A stretch of 64,000 nucleotides of DNA from Lepidodermella squamata (taxonomy: Eukaryota; Gastrotricha): assembly GCA_047495785.1 (NCBI GenBank), contig JBLDXI010000042.1, positions 4,712,001 to 4,776,000 on the forward strand, given 5' to 3'. The position numbers were made by a program, and so were the translations under genes. Below are positions 62,859 to 64,000 of the stretch, piece after piece. The notes under the pieces were generated by a model. That model had not been told where the DNA came from, searched no databases, and saw nothing but the letters and a program-made list of their open reading frames with translations. The first letter of the stretch is position 1; each line of letters starts with the position of its first letter.

Positions 62859-64000
62859 ATGGCGGTTAATTTTATGGACATCGGAAAACTTGGCGCCAGG
62901 GAGCAGACTACTCAAAGTATTTGCGGTTTTGTGCAATCTTTGTATTATCAATATATAATTTGCTGATTTAAGGTTTGCTTTCTGTGCCGCCGGACGTCGG
63001 CATATTTTGCAGCAAATGCCGCGAATTCATTCAAATAAACAAATTGCGTGATCATAGAGCTGCTCATAAAGCTCTGAGCATCTTCGGCTTCAGAAGTAAT
63101 GATGGTGTAGGCTGTTTATCGCTGATTCATTGCTTTCTATTGCCACACAGGAATGTCACAAGTCAAAACTCTCGATCAACTCGCGTTGAAGCGAGTAGAG
63201 TTGCAGCAGAATATTGCTAGGGAACATCGCTACACCGCCAACAACAAAGATCTATCCAGCAGTAGTCAATTTGAGCTGCCGGTGCTAAGAGCTCCTGGTT
63301 AGCGTGTATTTTCTATTTAACGAAACACGCGAACCTCTTTTTCTTCATTCAAGGTCGACCTAAGCCTCCAAACAGCTTGGATACCCTTGTTATGGCAAAG
63401 CGGGAATATCTGCTTATTGACGAAGCTTACCAGATAATTCGAGACTACTGCTTTTTCGACAAGAGTCCTTTCATTTTGAAGTAAGAATATAGACAATGTG
63501 CTTTAATATATACCTAGCGAAAACGACATTATTTACAGGCCTAAATCTGACGTTAGACACTGTGTTGGGTTACCTTCTCTTACCTCTGGAATATTAGCTG
63601 TTGGCGTCGCTGCTGATCAGAACGAAGCATATCGACCTACAATGGAAGACTGGTAACAGTTCATGCAATTAGCAACGTTCAGAATGTTATATAAAATGTA
63701 TATCATAGTCGGGTCTTTGTCGACCCATATGGGCCAGCTGAAGTTGGTGCCGCTATGTTTGGCATATTTGATGGCTATAACGGAACTAGGTCAGCTCATC
63801 CTTCAAAGTCAATTTGAATAATGTGAATATTTGTTTAATTGAACAGAGCTGCCAATTTTGTATGCAAATCGATTTCACATCTTCTGATGGAAGAACTCGC
63901 ACGACTAGACCCAAGTTTTACGGATAGCGCAAATCCAACCTCGGAAAATGAGGACTCATTCGCCAAAGAAATGGCTGAAAAGGCCGAAGTTTTGAAACTG
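62859..64000 (+). CDS. PP2D1: PP2D1-like protein phosphatase 2C family, 5' part
   Basis: Runs off the right edge. Exons: 62859-62916, 62973-63095, 63151-63297, 63354-63480, 63539-63652, 63709-63789, 63847 to beyond 64000. All junction phases fit. The N-terminus carries a C2H2-like finger (CSKCREFIQINKLRDHRAAH) followed by KALSIFGFR, as in PP2D1. A helical linker and then the start of a PPM/PP2C domain follow: VGVAADQNEAYRP, MFGIFDGYNGTRAANFVCKS. In active PP2C enzymes the motif is FDGHGG with a metal-binding Asp. Here the Asp is kept but YNG replaces HGG, and PP2D1 itself is thought to be catalytically weak or dead. The rest of the active site is outside the window. Confidence 0.75.

Overview
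This window is nuclear DNA from a compact animal genome. Exons are fairly GC-rich. Introns and spacers are AT-rich, most introns are 50-200 bp with GT..AG ends and a T-rich 3' splice site, and genes follow each other closely on both strands. The proteins are metazoan: TRIP12, TRPM, CFAP206, TMBIM4, NECAP, PI4KA, CRELD, PSMD1, a nuclear receptor with two DNA-binding domains, RNF121 and a PP2D1-like protein. CFAP206 implies motile cilia or a flagellated sperm, which argues against a nematode. As far as I recall them, the 5' domain and the last stem of the U2 snRNAs look more like Drosophila than human. I lean weakly to an ecdysozoan such as a tardigrade. A larvacean or another compact lineage is not excluded, and the species cannot be fixed from this sequence.

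Layout. 1-5.3 kb: 3' part of TRIP12 (+), with a MITE-like element in one intron. 7.5-8.1 kb: a small TATA-driven gene for a secreted Lys/Ala-rich amphipathic peptide. 8.7-21.8 kb: three minus-strand genes in tandem, CFAP206, a GT32-LamG glycosyltransferase and a ten-exon TRPM channel. They are separated by only 117 and 167 bp, an operon-like arrangement. Two TRPM introns carry inverted copies of one cassette: a divergent pair of U2 snRNA genes plus a tRNA-Ser(UGA). 22.1-26.9 kb: a complete non-LTR retrotransposon with both frames open, a poly(A) tail and a 13-bp target-site duplication. 27.4-29.1 kb: decayed sequence, including a MULE-type transposase relic and two copies of an unknown protein family.

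29.4-38 kb: TMBIM4 (+), a GT31 galactosyltransferase (+), a zinc-ribbon/kinase-like gene (+), a duplicated stump of the galactosyltransferase 3' end, and NECAP (-). 38.4-46.6 kb: complete PI4KA (-), with a TA-flanked pogo-like MITE in its last intron. 47.4-55.1 kb: CRELD (+) and PSMD1 (+). 57.4-62 kb: the two-DBD nuclear receptor (-) and RNF121 (-). 62.9 kb to the end: 5' part of a PP2D1-like gene (+).

Most genes are unrelated housekeeping or signalling genes, so neighbours do not form a pathway. Exon models were built by hand from splice sites, reading phase and family similarity. In all complete multi-exon models except the small peptide gene, the summed coding length is a multiple of three. 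Nearly every start codon has a TTTNAG-like 3' splice site 6-34 bp upstream, which suggests spliced-leader trans-splicing or short 5' leader introns.
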